Positions 6,633 to 7,966 of a stretch of 7,966 bases of DNA are shown here, one piece after another. The number at the start of each line of letters is the position of its first letter. Positions within the stretch are counted from its first letter, which is position 1. Origin of the DNA: Planctomycetales bacterium (lineage in GTDB: Bacteria; Planctomycetota; Planctomycetia; Pirellulales; Thermoguttaceae); assembly GCA_007122045.1 (NCBI GenBank), contig SKJM01000157.1:1-7966 (forward strand), written 5' to 3'. The notes under the pieces were generated by a model. That model was not told the origin of the DNA, did no database searches, and saw only the letters and a list, made by a program, of their open reading frames with translations. A program made the position numbers and the translations under genes.

Positions 6633-6783
6633 ACGCTCCGCCTCCGGCAGTCACCAATTGCAAAAAATCCGGTTTGCTCCACAAGGCCCCGGCGATGTAA
6701 GATGTAAGTAGGTACTTGGTTAGCGAATTTCCTGCGCCAACACGAACGGCTCCCACGCCGGCGGCATCGGAGTTGCACCCGCG

Positions 6784-7209
6784 ATGGTGCGGTCAACAAA
6801 ACGGCTTGAGATTCCTGCCATGGCCATTGAGGCACCGTCCCTGCTGATTACCGACGACGATACCGGCTTCCGCGAGACCTTACGCGAGGCGTTCCAGCCA
6901 AGGGGGTTCCGAACCCTTCTTGCGGGCGATGGCGAAGAGGCGCTGCGGATCGTCCGGACGGCCGAGGTACACGTTGCCCTGCTCGACATGTACATGCCCA
7001 AGCTGACCGGCCTGGAAACCTTGCGACTCGTCAAGCAATTCAAGGCCCTGCTGCCGTGCATCCTCATGTCGGGGGAACTGGACGCCACGATTGTCGAGCA
7101 GGCGCGCCGCGAGCAGGCGTTTTCGGTCTTGGCGAAGCCGTTTTCGCTGAGCACGCTCACCGGAGCGGTCTGCCGCGCGCTGGAACGCACCTACAACTGG
7201 CACGGCTAG
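6784..7209 (+). CDS. Single-domain response regulator (receiver domain only)
   Basis: This 141-residue protein is a CheY-like receiver with no output domain. The acidic pocket is in LLITDDDTGF (20-29, D24-D26) and the phosphoacceptor is D68 in ALLDMYMPKLTG. The switch Ser is S96 in ILMSG, the aromatic position is F113, and the conserved lysine is K118 in AKPFS. All key residues are present, so it should accept phosphate from a histidine kinase and signal through protein-protein contacts. No kinase is in the window. The first 12 residues are basic and not part of the fold; the ATG at 6820 (residue 13) gives the more usual start MAIEAPSLLITDDD and a 129-residue protein. Both starts have only weak Shine-Dalgarno sites (GGAG 11 bases before 6784; GAG a similar distance before 6820). 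It is the only plus-strand gene, divergent from the HEAT gene and convergent with the TPR gene, so it is probably transcribed alone. The cognate pathway is unknown. Confidence 0.93.
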   Translation: MVRSTKRLEIPAMAIEAPSLLITDDDTGFRETLREAFQPRGFRTLLAGDGEEALRIVRTAEVHVALLDMYMPKLTGLETLRLVKQFKALLPCILMSGELDATIVEQARREQAFSVLAKPFSLSTLTGAVCRALERTYNWHG

Positions 7210-7219
7210 TCCAAGAGGG

Positions 7220-7966
7220 TCAGCCGAACCCCAGGCGGGCGGCCACGTCTTCGAAGTGCGGGGCTTCGGCATAAACTCGTCCCAACTCGCTCCGCGCCCG
7301 TTTCTTCTGCCCCAGGGCCTCGTATACCAGCGCCCGCTCGTAGCGAATGGCACGGAGCAGCTCGTCGGGCCGGTCTTTCGTGCGGCGCAGGGCCGCCGTG
7401 AGGGTATCGCGGGCTGCGGTGAGCAGGTTCAGGCGGCGCAGCGCCATACCCTTGTACAACAACAGTGCGGCGTGCAGGGCCGATTCGTTGTCCACTCCGG
7501 CCGCCAACTCGACCGCCGTTTGGCACGATTTCTTGGTGCCCGACTCTTCGACGGCCAACTCCGCCAGCGACAGGCGGACGACCAGGTCGTCGGAGTCGCG
7601 GCGGTGAAGCTGCCGGAGCGGCCCGACCGCTTCCTTCCAGCGTCCCTGGTGCTGGTAGGCTTCGGCCAGGGCCAGCAGCACCCCGCGCAGGTCGGCGGCC
7701 ACCAGTGCCGTGATCTGTTCGGTAATCGCCAGCGCGGCCGACGCCTGGACCTCGTATTTCTGGAAGTGGCGGCCCAAGGAGGCCTGGCCCGCTTGGGCCG
7801 CCTTCAGGAACCGTTCGGCGCCGGCAAAGTCTTTGCGTTTCAGGCTCAGGATGCCCGCCATGAAGGCGGCGTCGGCAATGTGCGCCGCCTGGGCGAAATG
7901 CCGCAGCGCCGCCGCCTCGTGCGACATGACGAACTGGCGCATCCCGTCCACAAAGTGCTCCTCGCC
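7220..7966 (-). CDS. Tetratricopeptide-repeat (TPR) protein, C-terminal part (runs off the right edge)
   Basis: The frame is open to the right edge, so the N-terminus is missing. A GTG at 7951 could start translation, but the codons before it (Glu-Glu-His-Phe) continue the same helical pattern, and I take the gene as truncated. Counting from that GTG, TPR-like helix pairs are visible at about 31-61 (GILSLKRKDFAGAERFLKAA), 89-121 (VLLALAEAYQHQGRWKEAVG at 91-110), 161-194 (LYKGMALRRLNLLTAARDTL at 165-184) and 200-233 (YERALVYEALGQKKRARSEL at 204-223). TPR arrays mediate protein-protein contacts. No enzyme motif is seen in the visible part, and whether the missing N-terminus has a membrane anchor or another domain cannot be told. 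The stop lies 10 bases from the end of the convergent response regulator gene, with no obvious shared terminator. Function unknown. Confidence 0.87.
   Translation of the reverse strand, partial: GEEHFVDGMRQFVMSHEAAALRHFAQAAHIADAAFMAGILSLKRKDFAGAERFLKAAQAGQASLGRHFQKYEVQASAALAITEQITALVAADLRGVLLALAEAYQHQGRWKEAVGPLRQLHRRDSDDLVVRLSLAELAVEESGTKKSCQTAVELAAGVDNESALHAALLLYKGMALRRLNLLTAARDTLTAALRRTKDRPDELLRAIRYERALVYEALGQKKRARSELGRVYAEAPHFEDVAARLGFG

Larger units (their letters stand above)
6449..6783. other. Non-coding region between divergent genes, carrying two stem-loops
   Basis: This 335-base stretch separates the HEAT gene (minus) from the response regulator gene (plus), so it should contain the promoters of both. 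It holds two perfect inverted repeats (listed separately), an AT-richer part at about 6655-6730, and a 7-base tandem direct repeat, GATGTAA, at 6694-6707. A weak plus-strand promoter pattern is TTGCTC (6675-6680), 18 bases, TAAGAT (6699-6704), with 3 of 6 and 4 of 6 consensus matches. No credible protein or RNA gene was seen. An open frame at 6605-6835 on the minus strand overlaps the regulator gene and has shadow-like composition. Confidence 0.6.

Noticed and set aside
4709..6700. A 663-codon open frame on the plus strand, antisense to the HEAT gene
   Set aside because: Same shadow composition; the minus-strand frame has repeating HEAT patterns and a coupled downstream gene.
6675..6704. Possible plus-strand promoter TTGCTC / TAAGAT for the response regulator
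   Set aside because: Only 7 of 12 consensus positions match, and sigma factor preferences of this organism are unknown; it is mentioned in the intergenic entry but not called.
6605..6835. A 76-codon minus-strand frame across the non-coding gap and the start of the response regulator
   Set aside because: It covers the stem-loop block and a real gene's start, has Arg/Ser-rich composition and no convincing ribosome-binding site.
7210..7219. Shared terminator between the convergent response regulator and TPR genes
   Set aside because: The gap is only 10 bases and I could see no stem-loop with a T-run there.

Overview
The window is GC-rich DNA (roughly 60-65% by eye) that is almost entirely coding. 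It looks like a chromosomal segment from a planctomycete, probably of the Pirellulales type. The grounds are the GldF-GldG fusion protein followed by a DUF4340 protein, a single-domain response regulator and TPR and HEAT proteins of a style I associate with that phylum, and the base composition. This placement rests on family resemblance alone; no rRNA or other marker gene is present.

Layout: six of the seven genes are on the minus strand. Read in the minus direction, the left part (about 4200 down to 1) is an ABC-2 transport operon: an ATPase (4099-3371), a long fused permease/GldG-like auxiliary protein (3332-477), then the start of a DUF4340 protein (352 to beyond base 1). Gaps are 38 and 124 bases, and the second contains a strong stem-loop. 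The three products would form one inner-membrane complex: a cytoplasmic motor, a membrane pore joined to a large extracytoplasmic sensor-like region, and a second membrane-anchored extracytoplasmic protein. The substrate is unknown. In Bacteroidota the related GldA/F/G set is linked to gliding, but nothing here points to gliding.

The middle (6448 down to 4341) is a two-gene unit: a 568-residue HEAT-repeat protein whose stop overlaps the start of a 134-residue membrane protein (ATGA overlap with a strong Shine-Dalgarno site). The two are probably translationally coupled. Neither has a function I can name.

The right part starts with a 335-base non-coding stretch (6449-6783) that holds two perfect stem-loops, one of them resembling a dispersed REP-type palindrome. 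It is followed by a stand-alone receiver-domain response regulator on the plus strand (6784-7209). Converging on it with a 10-base gap is the C-terminal part of a TPR protein (minus strand, running off the right edge).

I see no rRNA, tRNA, CRISPR array, insertion sequence or phage gene. Most of the window is ordinary conserved chromosomal content. The less explained items are the HEAT/small-membrane-protein pair, the fused GldF-GldG protein with its C-terminal coiled coil, and the stem-loops in the gaps.
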